46,862 nucleotides of DNA from JAFANK01 sp036741695 (GCA_036741695.1 DAINRU010000017.1:1-46862); one strand, 5' to 3'. Shown: positions 15,609 through 24,390, counted from the stretch's first letter. The notes: a model not told the origin generated them from the sequence alone. Numbers and translations: made by a program.

Positions 15609-16100
15609 TCAAGTTTCACCCGCAGGTCGCGTGCGGGACCGCGACACAGGTAGCACGCCGTCGAGCCCAAAGACAAGCCCGGTCGGCAGCACCACGTTGA
15701 TGAAGGAGAGCGCCATATACGCCGTGTCCATGCTGGCGAAGCCTCCCAGACGCGTATATGAAGCCTGCATCATGAAGTAGTTGAAGTTCAAGAACATGCC
15801 GCCCACGCCGCCAACGCGGGTGAACAAGCCGAGCAACAGCGAGATCCCGGTGAGCGTCTCACCCCATGCGACGAGATGGCTGATCAGAGAAGCGTTGGGC
15901 AAGACGACGCTGACGAGAAAATCATGATATGGACCAGATGAATCGCTCAAGCCATCCCGGATCATGCCTGCCATCATCCCGTCTGCGCCGAAGAATCTTG
16001 GGTTCAGCAGCTTTGGGACGCCGTGGAGGAGCCAGAAGCTCCCGGTGATGATGCGCAGCACGGCCAACCAGCTGGCGTAGGTTTGTGAAGACGGAAGCAT
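15609..16100 (-). CDS. DoxX family membrane protein
   Basis: A 163-residue four-helix integral membrane protein of the DoxX superfamily. The first helix carries the usual RIITGSFWLLHGVPKLLNP and the third AWGETLTGISLLLGLFTRVG. DoxX relatives include the small subunit of archaeal terminal oxidases and proteins linked to oxidative-stress complexes; the biochemical role here is unknown. The ATG has AAAGGGGAG about 7 nt upstream. It is divergent from the ferredoxin-NADP reductase gene across 101 nt and reads toward the aldolase. Confidence 0.88.
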   Translation of the reverse strand: MLPSSQTYASWLAVLRIITGSFWLLHGVPKLLNPRFFGADGMMAGMIRDGLSDSSGPYHDFLVSVVLPNASLISHLVAWGETLTGISLLLGLFTRVGGVGGMFLNFNYFMMQASYTRLGGFASMDTAYMALSFINVVLPTGLVFGLDGVLPVSRSRTRPAGET

Positions 16101-16201
16101 CGCGGGGGCTCCCCTTTCCTGCGGACGGACGGTAGCGCTGCTCTAGTTGCAGGCGTCTCCGATGCTCACCTGTCAAAGGCGGGCACAGAGCGGCGCACGA
16201 A

Positions 16202-17227
16202 ATGAGAGCCTCCGTGGAGACATTCGATATCACCGTCATTGGTGGCGGTCCGACCGGGCTCTTCGCGCTGTTCTATGCCGGCATGCGCGGGGCCAAAGCC
16301 AAAGTCATCGACGCGCTGCCCGAATTCGGCGGACAGCTCTATGCGCTCTATCCTGAGAAATACGTCTACGACATGCCCGGGTATCCAGCTATCATCGCGC
16401 AGGATCTCGTGAACGCGTGCGTCGAGCAGGCGATGCAGTGGCCGCACGCGGTGTGCCTTGAGGAGAAGGTGACAAACCTCGAGCGGCTCCAGGACGGCAC
16501 GTTCAAACTGACGACGGACAAAGGCGAGCACGTGAGCAAGACGGTGCTCATCTCGTCCGGTATCGGCGCGATCAAGCCCCGTAAACTGCCCGCACCGAGC
16601 GCGGCGCAGTTCGACGATCGCGGGGTGAACTACTATGCGCGCAACTTCGACCGCTTCGACGGCAAGCGCGTGGTGATCGTGGGCGGCGGCGATTCAGCCG
16701 TCGACTATGCGCTCGCCATCGAGCCGCGAGCAGCGGCCGTGACCATCGTGCACCGCTCCCAGTTCCGCGCGCTCGCTCACACGGTGGAGCAGTTGCGTCG
16801 CTCGAAGGTCGATATCCGCCAACCAGATTTCGAAGTCAAGGAGGTTCTTGGCGACGGCAAAGTCGAGGCGGTGACCATCGCGCACAGCAAGACGAAGGAA
16901 GAGACCACGATACCGACCGACGAGCTGCTCTGCGCGCTCGGCTTCGTCTCCGATCTGGGCGAGCTCAAAGCCTGGGGCATCGAGGTGGAAGGCAACGGGG
17001 TCGTGATCGATCCATATACGATGCAGACGAGCATCCCAGGCATCTACGCCGCCGGCGACGTCATCAGCCACGCAGGCAAGCTCAAGCTCATCGCCTGCGG
17101 CACCTCTGAAGCGGCCATCGCCGTGAACCAGGCGATGGTGCGCATCAACCCGGCGAACAAAGTGCAGCCGGTGCATTCGAGCAACCTGATCCTGCCTATC
17201 TCGGCCAAACTGGGCGTGAAACCATGA
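16202..17227 (+). CDS. ferredoxin/flavodoxin--NADP+ reductase, thioredoxin-reductase-like (YumC type)
   Basis: A 341-residue flavoprotein that passes electrons between NADPH and ferredoxin. The FAD-binding GGGPTGLFALFYAGMRG lies at residues 14-30, followed by FGGQLYALYPEKYVYDMPGY, a block typical of the TrxR-like FNRs. The NADPH motif VIVGGGDSAVDYAL lies near 158-171. The redox CxxC of thioredoxin reductase is missing, which separates FNR from TrxB. The C terminus contains the FAD-contacting GIYAAGDVISHAGKLKLIA. Its stop overlaps the DUF5069 start by four bases. Confidence 0.93.
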   Translation: MRASVETFDITVIGGGPTGLFALFYAGMRGAKAKVIDALPEFGGQLYALYPEKYVYDMPGYPAIIAQDLVNACVEQAMQWPHAVCLEEKVTNLERLQDGTFKLTTDKGEHVSKTVLISSGIGAIKPRKLPAPSAAQFDDRGVNYYARNFDRFDGKRVVIVGGGDSAVDYALAIEPRAAAVTIVHRSQFRALAHTVEQLRRSKVDIRQPDFEVKEVLGDGKVEAVTIAHSKTKEETTIPTDELLCALGFVSDLGELKAWGIEVEGNGVVIDPYTMQTSIPGIYAAGDVISHAGKLKLIACGTSEAAIAVNQAMVRINPANKVQPVHSSNLILPISAKLGVKP

Positions 17228-17646
17228 CCACGCCGCGGCGCTGGACCGAAGAGCTGGGTGGCATCCGCTGGTTGCCGCGCATGATCGACAAGGCGCGCTT
17301 CGCCAACGGCGGCGCGCTTGGCTCCTATCTGCTCGGGCACTCGCCGGTCGACTCAGGGCTTCTTCGGCGACTGGGGATCACGACTGCGGAGTTCGCATGC
17401 CTCGTCGCCGCCAACGCCGACGACGACCGCGTTCTCGCGGCGTTGCGAGCGCGCGGCTTCGACGAAGCACGTGTCGGCCGCTGGTCGCGGCGACTGCCCG
17501 AGCGGCATCCGTGGATCATCCATCTCATCGATCTCGACGAAGGGCACGTGCACGCGAACCCGTTGGAGCGGATCGCCATGGCGGTGTTTCGCCCGGCGCA
17601 ATTCCGATTGATGGCGCTCGTGCGGCGCGTCGCCAAGGCGCCGTAA
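17224..17646 (+). CDS. DUF5069 domain protein coupled to ferredoxin-NADP reductase
   Basis: A 140-residue protein. The beginning PRRWTEELGGIRWLPRMIDK, then KARFANGGALGSYLLGHSPV and DSGLLRRLGI, is the pattern of DUF5069, a family of unknown function often about 140-150 residues long. It lacks signal peptide and membrane helices. Overlap with the FNR stop (ATGA) suggests coupled translation, so a redox-linked role is a fair guess but no more. It converges on the peptide-binding lipoprotein gene with only 3 nt between stops. Confidence 0.8.
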   Translation: MTTPRRWTEELGGIRWLPRMIDKARFANGGALGSYLLGHSPVDSGLLRRLGITTAEFACLVAANADDDRVLAALRARGFDEARVGRWSRRLPERHPWIIHLIDLDEGHVHANPLERIAMAVFRPAQFRLMALVRRVAKAP

Positions 17647-17649
17647 AGG

Positions 17650-19353
17650 TCAAATCTGCCAGGTCTCGGCGTTCCAAAAACTGGTCGAGCCGGGCGCGGG
17701 CATGAAGTTGCGCAGGTCGTTATTGACCGCGAAGATCCGCCCTTCCCAGACGAGCGGCACGTACGGCACATCGCGGTTCAGACGCTGCTGGATGAGCGAG
17801 TATAGCCGCTTGCGCGTTGCCATATCATAGGTCGTGACCGCCTGCTCGGACCAGAGATCGACCTCGGGGTCGGAGTAGAACGCGTCGTTGTAGGAGTGCG
17901 GCGCGAAGCTCACCGTCTCGATGATCTGATTGCGGTCCGGGTCGGGATCTGCTTCCCAGTCGTCGAGCAGCGCGTCGAACTTCCCGTCGGTCGCTAAGCC
18001 CGGGTTTCCGTAGATGACGCTCTTATTGACCGCGCGGAGGTCTACCGAGACGCCGATCGTGAGCCACGCTCGTTGGATCTCCTGCGCCATCGTGCTCAAG
18101 GCGTTAGATTCCGTCTGGTTGAGCAACCCGAACGACAGCGGCTTTCCATCCTTCATCCGTATGCCGTCAGGGCCTGGGATCCAGCCGTCGTGGTCGAGCA
18201 GCGATTTCGCCAGCGCCGGATCGTACGGGATGGCGCCGGTCGGGTCGTAGGCCCAGTTCGAGGGCGGGATCAGGGTCTGGGCAGTGATCGCGGTCCCGAT
18301 GTAGGCGGTCGTGTTGATCCGCTCGCGGTCCAGCGCCAGAGCGAGCGCTCGGCGCACGGTCGGGTCGGAGAGCGGCGCATGCGTGATGTTGAACGTCAAG
18401 AAGCGCTCGAGCAGTGTGGGCACGAGCAGCGCGTGCATCCCGGGGATGGATTGTATCTGCGGGTACTGCACGGGCGTCAGATAGGCCGCGACATCTAGCT
18501 CGTGACTTGAGGCCATCGTGATCTGCGTGTTGGGGTTGGGCACGATATGGATATCGACCTCATGCACTTTGGGCGGGCCGCCGAAGTAGTGCGGATTGGC
18601 TTTGAGCACGATCAGCGAGCCATGGTCCCAGCTGTCCACGACAAACGGGCCTGTGCCAAGCGGATGTTTTCCGAACGGGTCCGTGTTCATGTCCGCAGAG
18701 CGCGCGAGGATGTGCTCTGGGATGACGAATCCACCCGTACTGCGCTCGAAGAACTGCAAGATGGCGAGCGCAAACGGCGTCTTCATGTGGATGACGACAG
18801 TGTACGGATCGGGCGTCGCAAGCGACGTGATGCGCTTATAGGTCGACGTGTAAAACGTATTGACCTTGGGATCCGTGTACGCACGATAGGTGAAGGCGAC
18901 GTCGGCTGCCGTGAACGGTGCGCCGTCCTGCCACGTCACGCCGCGGCGGAGATGATAGGTGATGGTCTTGCCGTCGCGGCTGATGCCGCCGTTGCTCAAA
19001 CTGGGGACAGCCACGGCAAGATCGGGCAAGAGGTTGGCATGCCCATCATACTTCACCAGGCCGTTGAAGATGGCGCCTTCGACCTCGCCCTCTTCGATCA
19101 AGCCGCTCAACACGGGGTTGAGCGTGTTGGGCTCGGCCTTGATCGCCATACGTACGACACCAGGAATGGTCGTTGGGTTGCGCGCGCCGGTCATCTGGCC
19201 GGATGTCGAGATCTTGCTGCAACCGGCGAGGGCGAGGGCGAGCACGCAGGTCGCAGCGAGCGCGCACAGCACGCTCGAGCGCACCAGCACGAAAGCCGGC
19301 GCCGAGGCCGGCTTTCGTACGGAGGCGTGTCGTGGCTTGCGGGTGTCGCGCAC
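17650..19353 (-). CDS. peptide/oligopeptide ABC substrate-binding lipoprotein (SBP family 5), paralogue 1
   Basis: A 567-residue extracytoplasmic solute-binding protein of family 5 (DppA/OppA). A lipoprotein signal ends at LALAGC, with Cys45 as the lipidated residue after an unusually long N-terminal region. The mature part has the family landmarks TITYHLRRGVTWQDGAPFTA, then ADVAFTYRAYTDP, then KHPLGTGPFVVDSWDHGSL and VRRALALALDRERI. The C terminus FWNAETWQI recurs in slightly changed form in the other three paralogues in this window. No ABC permease or ATPase gene is adjacent. Ligand unknown (peptides, nickel or other small molecules in relatives). Confidence 0.92.
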   Translation of the reverse strand: MRDTRKPRHASVRKPASAPAFVLVRSSVLCALAATCVLALALAGCSKISTSGQMTGARNPTTIPGVVRMAIKAEPNTLNPVLSGLIEEGEVEGAIFNGLVKYDGHANLLPDLAVAVPSLSNGGISRDGKTITYHLRRGVTWQDGAPFTAADVAFTYRAYTDPKVNTFYTSTYKRITSLATPDPYTVVIHMKTPFALAILQFFERSTGGFVIPEHILARSADMNTDPFGKHPLGTGPFVVDSWDHGSLIVLKANPHYFGGPPKVHEVDIHIVPNPNTQITMASSHELDVAAYLTPVQYPQIQSIPGMHALLVPTLLERFLTFNITHAPLSDPTVRRALALALDRERINTTAYIGTAITAQTLIPPSNWAYDPTGAIPYDPALAKSLLDHDGWIPGPDGIRMKDGKPLSFGLLNQTESNALSTMAQEIQRAWLTIGVSVDLRAVNKSVIYGNPGLATDGKFDALLDDWEADPDPDRNQIIETVSFAPHSYNDAFYSDPEVDLWSEQAVTTYDMATRKRLYSLIQQRLNRDVPYVPLVWEGRIFAVNNDLRNFMPAPGSTSFWNAETWQI

Positions 19354-19367
19354 GACCGACAGAGCCG

Positions 19368-20120
19368 CTACGCGGCCGAGCCGCGCAAGAGGTCGTAGAA
19401 CCGCACGGTGACGAGCGTGACGTAGGCGCTCGTCAATCCGCCGACGATGAGATTGGCGACGACGGCAAGCACCACGACATGGTTGAAGAGCGAAATGATA
19501 ATGGTGCTGATGATGTAGATGACGATGATGCCCAAAAAGGCGATCAGGCTCGGTCCGATGTTGGCGCGCACGAGTCTGGCGGACGTCCCCAAAGCGGCGA
19601 AGACCCCCTCATTGCCGATCACGATCGCCGGCAGCGTGTACATGAAGAAGAAGAGCAGGACGATGCCGAGGATGATGCCGAGGCCCAACGCGATGACGAG
19701 CATACCGCAGATGGCGCTGAGGACGACCGCGACGAGGAACAGCCCGAACAACGACGGGAGCTTGCGCATGGCCTTGCCGATGCCGCCAGCGAGGTCGGCG
19801 GGCTGGCCGTGCCAGACGTGCTCTGCTCCGCCGATGACGACCGCTTGCGCCAGCAGGCTTAGCAGGACGATGACGATCACGAAGATCGCGAACGCAGGAC
19901 CGGCGGTGGCGAGCATGGTCAGCGCAGCGCTGGGATTGGGCGAGTTTTGCATCATACCGCCGGCGATGAGCGGCGCAAGCGTCGCCGCCAGGACGAAGAA
20001 CGCAAAGATCGCGGCGATCACTGAGACGAGCGCGGTCGGAATCGCCAGCACCCAATTCTTGAACAGCACCATCAGCGCGTTTTGCAATTCCGCCATGGCA
20101 TCGATCTGTCGATTGATCAT
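19368..20120 (-). CDS. polytopic membrane protein of unknown function
   Basis: A 250-residue protein with about six long hydrophobic helices (for example VLAIPTALVSVIAAIFAFFV and FGLFLVAVVLSAICGMLVIA). The N-terminal amphipathic MINRQIDAMAELQNALMVLF is followed by membrane domains resembling the general fold seen in DUF4013-like and glycerophosphodiesterase-membrane-domain proteins, but I cannot assign a family. It lies 14 nt upstream of the SBP gene and 21 nt downstream of the DUF4870 gene on the same strand, so the three likely form one transcript. Confidence 0.7.
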   Translation of the reverse strand: MINRQIDAMAELQNALMVLFKNWVLAIPTALVSVIAAIFAFFVLAATLAPLIAGGMMQNSPNPSAALTMLATAGPAFAIFVIVIVLLSLLAQAVVIGGAEHVWHGQPADLAGGIGKAMRKLPSLFGLFLVAVVLSAICGMLVIALGLGIILGIVLLFFFMYTLPAIVIGNEGVFAALGTSARLVRANIGPSLIAFLGIIVIYIISTIIISLFNHVVVLAVVANLIVGGLTSAYVTLVTVRFYDLLRGSAA

Positions 20121-20141
20121 TACGTGCCTCCGAAAACCGGA

Positions 20142-20531
20142 TTACTTAATGAAGCTGATCGTGAATGGATAGTGGTACGCGATGCCTTTATTGGCCTGCA
20201 TCGAGGCGATGATCACGAGCACGAGGTCGGCCAAACCCACGAGCCCGATGAGCGGGAACAACAGAAAGCCAATCGCGATGACCGTCAATAAGGTTGCGAC
20301 GATCCCAGCGGCCACCATATAGATGGTCATGGAGATTTGGAAGTTGAGCGATTCTTTGCCATACTCGTTGACGATCGGCATCTCGTCCTTTTTCATCAGC
20401 CAGACGACCAGCGGGCCGATGATATTGCCAAACGGAATCACCAAGCCGGCCAATGCCGACAAGTGACAGAGCATCGGCCAGAGGTTGTCTTGAGTCCCGG
20501 TGGCAGTGGTCTTATCGGGTGGATTGACCAT
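20142..20531 (-). CDS. DUF4870 (Tic20-like) membrane protein
   Basis: A 129-residue protein with three to four membrane helices and the DUF4870 layout: a first helix after LWPMLCHLSALAGLVIPFG, the polar turn VVWLMKKDEMPIVNEYGKES, then LNFQISMTIYMVAAGIVATL. The family is widespread and of unknown function; it shares similarity with Tic20-type channels. ATG 20531 is preceded by GGAGG, which decides this start over an in-frame ATG at 20561. First gene of a minus-strand trio, divergent from the thi operon. Confidence 0.88.
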   Translation of the reverse strand: MVNPPDKTTATGTQDNLWPMLCHLSALAGLVIPFGNIIGPLVVWLMKKDEMPIVNEYGKESLNFQISMTIYMVAAGIVATLLTVIAIGFLLFPLIGLVGLADLVLVIIASMQANKGIAYHYPFTISFIK

Positions 20532-20714
20532 CGTGAGCCTCCATCCAGCATCGTCCAGCACGTCAATGAGGCCGACTTCAAATCTTTAAGGCGGCGCACG
20601 CTCGCAATGCTAGGGCGAAAAGAGGTTCTCCTGCTCCGCACGCGAGAGCTCAGCCGGGAAACGAAAAACAGCAGGGCGAACATAGAACACTCGCACGCAC
20701 ATGAGGAGCCAATT

Positions 20715-21491
20715 TTGACCGATCTGCTCGCGCTCGGCGGACGGACTTTCGCGTCGCGCCTCATCATCGGGACGGGCAAGTTCTCGAGCCCGGAAGTCAT
20801 GGCTGACGCCCTCGCCGCATCCGGCGCCGAGATGGTGACGGTGGCGGTGCGCCGCGTCGATCTCGACGCTCCCACAGGCCCGATCACAGATTTCATCGAC
20901 CAGTCGAAATACCTCATACTGCCCAATACCTCGGGCGCAGCCGACGCGGACGAGGCGGTGCGCCTCGCGCGCTTAGCGCGATCGGCGGGCCTGCCGCCGT
21001 GGATCAAGGTTGAGGTCATCCCCGATCCTCGCTACCTCATGCCGGATCCGGTCGAGACGCTCAAGGCCTGCGAGACGCTCGTGCGCGAGGGCTTCGTTGT
21101 GCTCCCCTACATCCACGCCGATCCCGTGCTAGCCAAGCGGCTCGAGGAAGTGGGCACGGCCGCCGTCATGCCGCTCGCCGCACCCATCGGTTCGGGCAAG
21201 GGCCTCAAGATGGAAGCGGCGATCGCGATCATCATCGAGCAGGCGAACGTGCCGGTCGTGGTTGACGCCGGCCTCGGCGTCCCATCGCATGCCGCGGCCG
21301 CGATGGAGATGGGCGCCGATGCCGTCCTCGTCAATACCGCCATCGCGAGCGCAGCGCACCCGGCACGGATGGCACACGCCTTTGCGCTCGCGGTCGAGGC
21401 GGGTCGCATAGGGTTGCTGGCGGGGCGCGCGCCCGAGCTTTCCACCGCCGCCGCGTCGAGCCCGCTCACGGGCTTTTTGCGCGAAGGATGA
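20715..21491 (+). CDS. thiG: thiazole synthase ThiG
   Basis: A 258-residue TIM-barrel enzyme that builds the thiamine thiazole from 1-deoxyxylulose 5-phosphate, dehydroglycine and ThiS thiocarboxylate. Typical stretches are LIIGTGKFSSPEVMADALAA, VAVRRVDLD, WIKVEVIPDPRYLMPDP (the catalytic Lys region), and the phosphate-binding VVVDAGLGVPSHAAAAMEMG and ADAVLVNTAIA. The start is taken at TTG 20715, because AGGAG lies 6 nt upstream and the protein then begins TDLLALGGRTFASR as in other ThiG. Upstream Met codons in the same frame lie in the intergenic region. It overlaps thiH by four bases. The 183-nt upstream gap shows no TPP riboswitch consensus that I can find. Confidence 0.94.
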   Translation: MTDLLALGGRTFASRLIIGTGKFSSPEVMADALAASGAEMVTVAVRRVDLDAPTGPITDFIDQSKYLILPNTSGAADADEAVRLARLARSAGLPPWIKVEVIPDPRYLMPDPVETLKACETLVREGFVVLPYIHADPVLAKRLEEVGTAAVMPLAAPIGSGKGLKMEAAIAIIIEQANVPVVVDAGLGVPSHAAAAMEMGADAVLVNTAIASAAHPARMAHAFALAVEAGRIGLLAGRAPELSTAAASSPLTGFLREG

Positions 21492-22648
21492 GCGTCGTGT
21501 CGTTCGCAGAGCGTTTCACACCTGTGACCATCCGCGACGCCGTCACTCGCGGCGCGCGAGCCGGCGCAAGCGACGTCCGCGCGGCGATCGCGTCCGGAGC
21601 ATCGGATGCAGGCGCGGTCGCGGCGCTGCTGTCGCCCGCCGCTGCCGGGATGCTCGAGGAGCTCGCCCAGGCCGCGCATCGGCTCACGCTGCAGCGCTTC
21701 GGCAAGACGATCGCGCTCTACGCGCCGCTCTATCTCAGCAACGATTGCGTGTGCACCTGCACGTATTGCGGTTTCTCGATGGGGCTCGACATCCGGCGCA
21801 AGACGCTGCGGGTCGACGAGGTCGTGCGCGAGGCGCGTGCGCTCGGCGACCATGGTTTTCGCAACATCTTGCTCGTCTCGTCAGAGCACCCGAAGCACGT
21901 CAATATGGGATACGTGGCGCAATGCGTCGGCGAGACCAAGCGCCTCGCGCAGTACGTCGCCCTTGAGATCGCCGCGGCGGATATGCCCGAATACGAGACG
22001 TACGTCGCTGCCGGCTGCGATGGCGTCGTGCTCTATCAAGAGACCTACGATCCCGACGTCTATGCACGGCACCACCTCGGTGGGCCGAAGAAGAAGTTCG
22101 CCTGGCGCTTGGACGCGCTCGAACGTGCCGCACATGCTGGCGTGCGCCACCTCGGGGCAGGCGCGCTGCTCGGCCTGGCCGACTGGCGTTTCGAAGGCCT
22201 GGCCCTGATCGAACACGTCCGCCATCTGCAAAGGAGTGCCTGGCGCTCTCAGGTCAACGTCTCGTTCCCGCGCATCAACGCTGCGGCAGGTGGCTTCTCG
22301 CCCGAAAATCCGGTGAGCGACGCGCAGCTCGTCCAGCTCATCTGCGCACTGCGCATCGCCCTGCCGACTGCGGGCATCGTGCTTTCGACGCGCGAGGCCG
22401 CCGCGTTGCGCGACCGTCTCGTGCCGCTGGGCATCACGCACATGAGCGCCGGATCCCGCACTGAGCCCGGTGGCTACTCAGAACCTGGGGCGGCGGGAGA
22501 GCAATTCCACCTCGAAGACACGCGCTCGCCAGCACACGTCGTGCGCCGCCTGCGCGAACTCGGCTACGATCCCGTCTTCAAGGATTGGGAGAACATGGCG
22601 CCGGGAACCGACTCGCAGGCGGTTGTGGTCGAGGCGGCAGGCGCATGA
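21488..22648 (+). CDS. thiH: 2-iminoacetate synthase ThiH
   Basis: A 386-residue radical SAM enzyme cleaving tyrosine to 2-iminoacetate (dehydroglycine) for ThiG. The [4Fe-4S] cluster motif CxxxCxxC is at Cys87, Cys91 and Cys94 (NDCVCTCTYCGFS). Downstream elements typical of ThiH include VALEIAADMPEYETY-like text (residues about 155-175), LYQETYDPDVYARHH, and RHLGAGALLGLADWRFEG. A ThiH-type pathway, rather than ThiO, suits anaerobic or facultative growth. Overlaps thiG and thiS by ATGA on both sides. Confidence 0.95.
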   Translation: MSVVSFAERFTPVTIRDAVTRGARAGASDVRAAIASGASDAGAVAALLSPAAAGMLEELAQAAHRLTLQRFGKTIALYAPLYLSNDCVCTCTYCGFSMGLDIRRKTLRVDEVVREARALGDHGFRNILLVSSEHPKHVNMGYVAQCVGETKRLAQYVALEIAAADMPEYETYVAAGCDGVVLYQETYDPDVYARHHLGGPKKKFAWRLDALERAAHAGVRHLGAGALLGLADWRFEGLALIEHVRHLQRSAWRSQVNVSFPRINAAAGGFSPENPVSDAQLVQLICALRIALPTAGIVLSTREAAALRDRLVPLGITHMSAGSRTEPGGYSEPGAAGEQFHLEDTRSPAHVVRRLRELGYDPVFKDWENMAPGTDSQAVVVEAAGA

Positions 22649-22845
22649 CCATCACCGCGAACGGCAAACCTCGTCTGGTGAGTGACGGCGCGAGCATCCA
22701 CGAGCTCTTGCTGCAGCTCGAACTCGCTCCGGAGCGAGTGGTCGTCGAACACAACGGCACCCCCCTGCGGCGCGAGCTTTTCGGGCAGACGCGCCTGCAC
22801 GCCGGCGACCGGCTTGAGATCGCACAGATGGTTGGCGGCGGATGA
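22645..22845 (+). CDS. thiS: sulfur carrier protein ThiS
   Basis: A 66-residue beta-grasp protein with the ThiS form: ITANGKPRLVSDGASIHELL, PERVVVEHNGTPLRRE, and LHAGDRLEIAQMVGGG ending in the Gly-Gly that is adenylylated and thiocarboxylated. It donates sulfur to ThiG. Its ATG overlaps the thiH stop and its TGA overlaps the thiE ATG (ATGATG), a tight translational chain. The activating enzyme ThiF/MoeB is not encoded here. Confidence 0.93.
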   Translation: MTITANGKPRLVSDGASIHELLLQLELAPERVVVEHNGTPLRRELFGQTRLHAGDRLEIAQMVGGG

Positions 22846-23516
22846 TGGCCCAGCCGGCCGAACCTGCGCGCGATCGCGTCGCGCGCGTGCGGATCTACCT
22901 CATCACCGATGCGGCGCCGCAGGTCCGGCCCATCGAACGTTTCCTGCGTGACGCGGTCGCGGGTGGCGTGGGCATGGTCCAGCTGCGCGAGAAGAACTTG
23001 TCCGACGCTGCGCTGCTCGACGTCTCCGCACGCTGCGCGGTCGCATGCCGGTCTTTAGGCGTGCCGTTCATCGTGAACGATCGTGTCGACATCGCGCTTG
23101 CAAGCGGTGCGGACGGCGTGCACCTCGGTCAGGATGATCTCCCCGTAACGGCCGCGCGCAGGCTCGGCGGCGACGGACTGATCATCGGGCTCTCGACCCA
23201 TTCGCAAGCGCAGATCGACGCCGCAGCGCGCGAGGACGCGGACTATATCGGCGTCGGGCCCATCTGGGCGACGCCGACGAAGGAAGGCCGGCCCCCGGTC
23301 GGCGTGGCGCTCGTGCGGTTCGCGGCGGAGCATGCGGTCCAGCCGTTCTTCGCGATCGGCGGATTGGATCCGGACAACGTCGCCGAGGTAGTGGCTGCGG
23401 GTGGCGAGCGCGTTTCGGTACTGCGCTGGATAACGCGAGCCGCCGACCCGAAGCATGCGGCACGCGATCTTTCCGAGCAGCTTGAGGCCGCCAGGCGCGC
23501 ACGTGCCGGTTCCTAA
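22842..23516 (+). CDS. thiE: thiamine-phosphate synthase ThiE
   Basis: A 224-residue TIM-barrel enzyme joining hydroxymethylpyrimidine diphosphate and thiazole phosphate into thiamine phosphate. Family blocks: IYLITDAA at the N terminus, GVGMVQLREKNLSDAALL, VPFIVNDRVDIALASGADGV, HLGQDDLPV, DYIGVGPIWATPTKEG and FFAIGGLDPDNVAEVVAAGG. All are canonical. It completes a thiG-thiH-thiS-thiE operon; hydroxymethylpyrimidine genes (thiC, thiD) are elsewhere. The molybdoenzyme gene follows after 14 nt. Confidence 0.95.
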   Translation: MMAQPAEPARDRVARVRIYLITDAAPQVRPIERFLRDAVAGGVGMVQLREKNLSDAALLDVSARCAVACRSLGVPFIVNDRVDIALASGADGVHLGQDDLPVTAARRLGGDGLIIGLSTHSQAQIDAAAREDADYIGVGPIWATPTKEGRPPVGVALVRFAAEHAVQPFFAIGGLDPDNVAEVVAAGGERVSVLRWITRAADPKHAARDLSEQLEAARRARAGS

Positions 23517-23530
23517 GGACTTGTGAAGCC

Positions 23531-24112
23531 ATGGCGACCAAACCGGACGACGAATTTGCGCAACGGCTGCCGCCCGGTCAATACATGGCGCGCGATTTTC
23601 CGGTGCTGCACGTCGGCGACGTCCCTCGGTTCGATCCGGCCGCTTGGCGCTTTCGCATCTGGGGCGAAGTAGACCGACCCGTCGAGCTCACCTGGGAGCA
23701 GTTCCAGGCGCTACCCACCCGCACAGTCACGACCGACATCCACTGCGTGACGCGCTGGACCAAGTTCAACACCACCTGGGGCGGAGTGCCGTTCCGGGAC
23801 CTCATGCAGCTCGCCCGGGTCAAGCCGTCGGCTCGCTTTGTGGTCACCCACGGCGCGAACGGCTATAGCGCGAACGTGCCGCTTGCCGTCGCGGATCAGG
23901 ACGACGTCTTGCTGGCCCACACCTACGACGGCAAACCGCTCGAGCCGATCCATGGTGGCCCGTTGCGCATGTTCGTGCCGTCGCGCTATTTCTGGAAGAG
24001 CACGAAGTGGTGCACCGGGGTGGAGTTCTCGAGCGACGACAAGCCGGGCTTTTGGGAGCTGCGCGGCTACAACAACGATGGCGACCCTTGGAAGGAAGAG
24101 CGTTATTGGTGA
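23531..24112 (+). CDS. sulfite-oxidase-like (YedY/MsrP fold) molybdopterin oxidoreductase
   Basis: A 193-residue molybdopterin-binding domain of the sulfite oxidase superfamily. The molybdenum-ligating Cys is Cys72 in TTDIHCVTRWTKFNTTW. Other signature stretches are WGGVPFRDLM, HTYDGKPLEPIHGGPLRMFV and PSRYFWKSTKWCTGVEF. No Tat or Sec signal is present and there is no heme or dimerisation domain, unlike MsrP (YedY) and eukaryotic sulfite oxidase, so it is a compact cytoplasmic form. Substrate unknown. It follows thiE by 14 nt, is followed by a strong terminator, and depends on molybdopterin, for which moaD-moaE are present. Confidence 0.88.
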   Translation: MATKPDDEFAQRLPPGQYMARDFPVLHVGDVPRFDPAAWRFRIWGEVDRPVELTWEQFQALPTRTVTTDIHCVTRWTKFNTTWGGVPFRDLMQLARVKPSARFVVTHGANGYSANVPLAVADQDDVLLAHTYDGKPLEPIHGGPLRMFVPSRYFWKSTKWCTGVEFSSDDKPGFWELRGYNNDGDPWKEERYW

Positions 24113-24127
24113 GCTCCCTGCTGATAG

Positions 24128-24154
24128 AAGAAGCCGGCCTGAGGCCGGCTTCTT
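24128..24154. terminator. bidirectional Rho-independent terminator
   Basis: A 12-bp perfect stem, 24128-24139 (AAGAAGCCGGCC) with 24143-24154 (GGCCGGCTTCTT), has a TGA loop and short A/T arms on each side. It lies between the convergent molybdoenzyme gene and the small zinc-ribbon gene and can serve both. Confidence 0.85.
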
Positions 24155-24180
24155 GTCGCATCGGGGTGCGTCTTTTCGTT

Positions 24181-24390
24181 CTAGGAGGCTACGTTCACGT
24201 TGAGCAGCGTCGCGCTGTCACCGGCGTAGACGCCAGGCTCGCGCTCGGCGACTTGGTAGCCGGCATCGCGCGCCTGTTCGAGGCAGCGTTCGCACACCTT
24301 GACGGTGCGCAGCCTCAAGCTGGAGAGTCGATGGGCGAGGAAATGGCGGCCTTGCCTGTGTTGGGAGCCGCAGAACGCGCAGGTCGACAT
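24181..24390 (-). CDS. small zinc-ribbon protein with two CxxC motifs
   Basis: A 69-residue protein with CAFC at residues 4-7 and CERC at 33-36, a spacing that suits one tetracysteine zinc site. The rest is Arg/Leu-rich (HRLSSLRLRTVKV) with an acidic tail. It may bind nucleic acid or act as an accessory protein. I do not recognise a named family. Read from a clear ATG with GAAAGG about 11 nt upstream. Alone on its strand between the molybdoenzyme and the membrane protein genes. Confidence 0.65.
   Translation of the reverse strand: MSTCAFCGSQHRQGRHFLAHRLSSLRLRTVKVCERCLEQARDAGYQVAEREPGVYAGDSATLLNVNVAS

Noticed and set aside
18547..19398. Plus-strand open frame antisense to the peptide-binding protein
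   Set aside because: It mirrors the codon structure of the clear SBP gene at 17650-19353 and has no motif of its own.
20532..20714. TPP riboswitch before thiG
   Set aside because: I looked for the CUGAGA...ACC and GAUC/GGxUAGUACC core in this region and did not find it; only a ribosome site and TTG start are clear.
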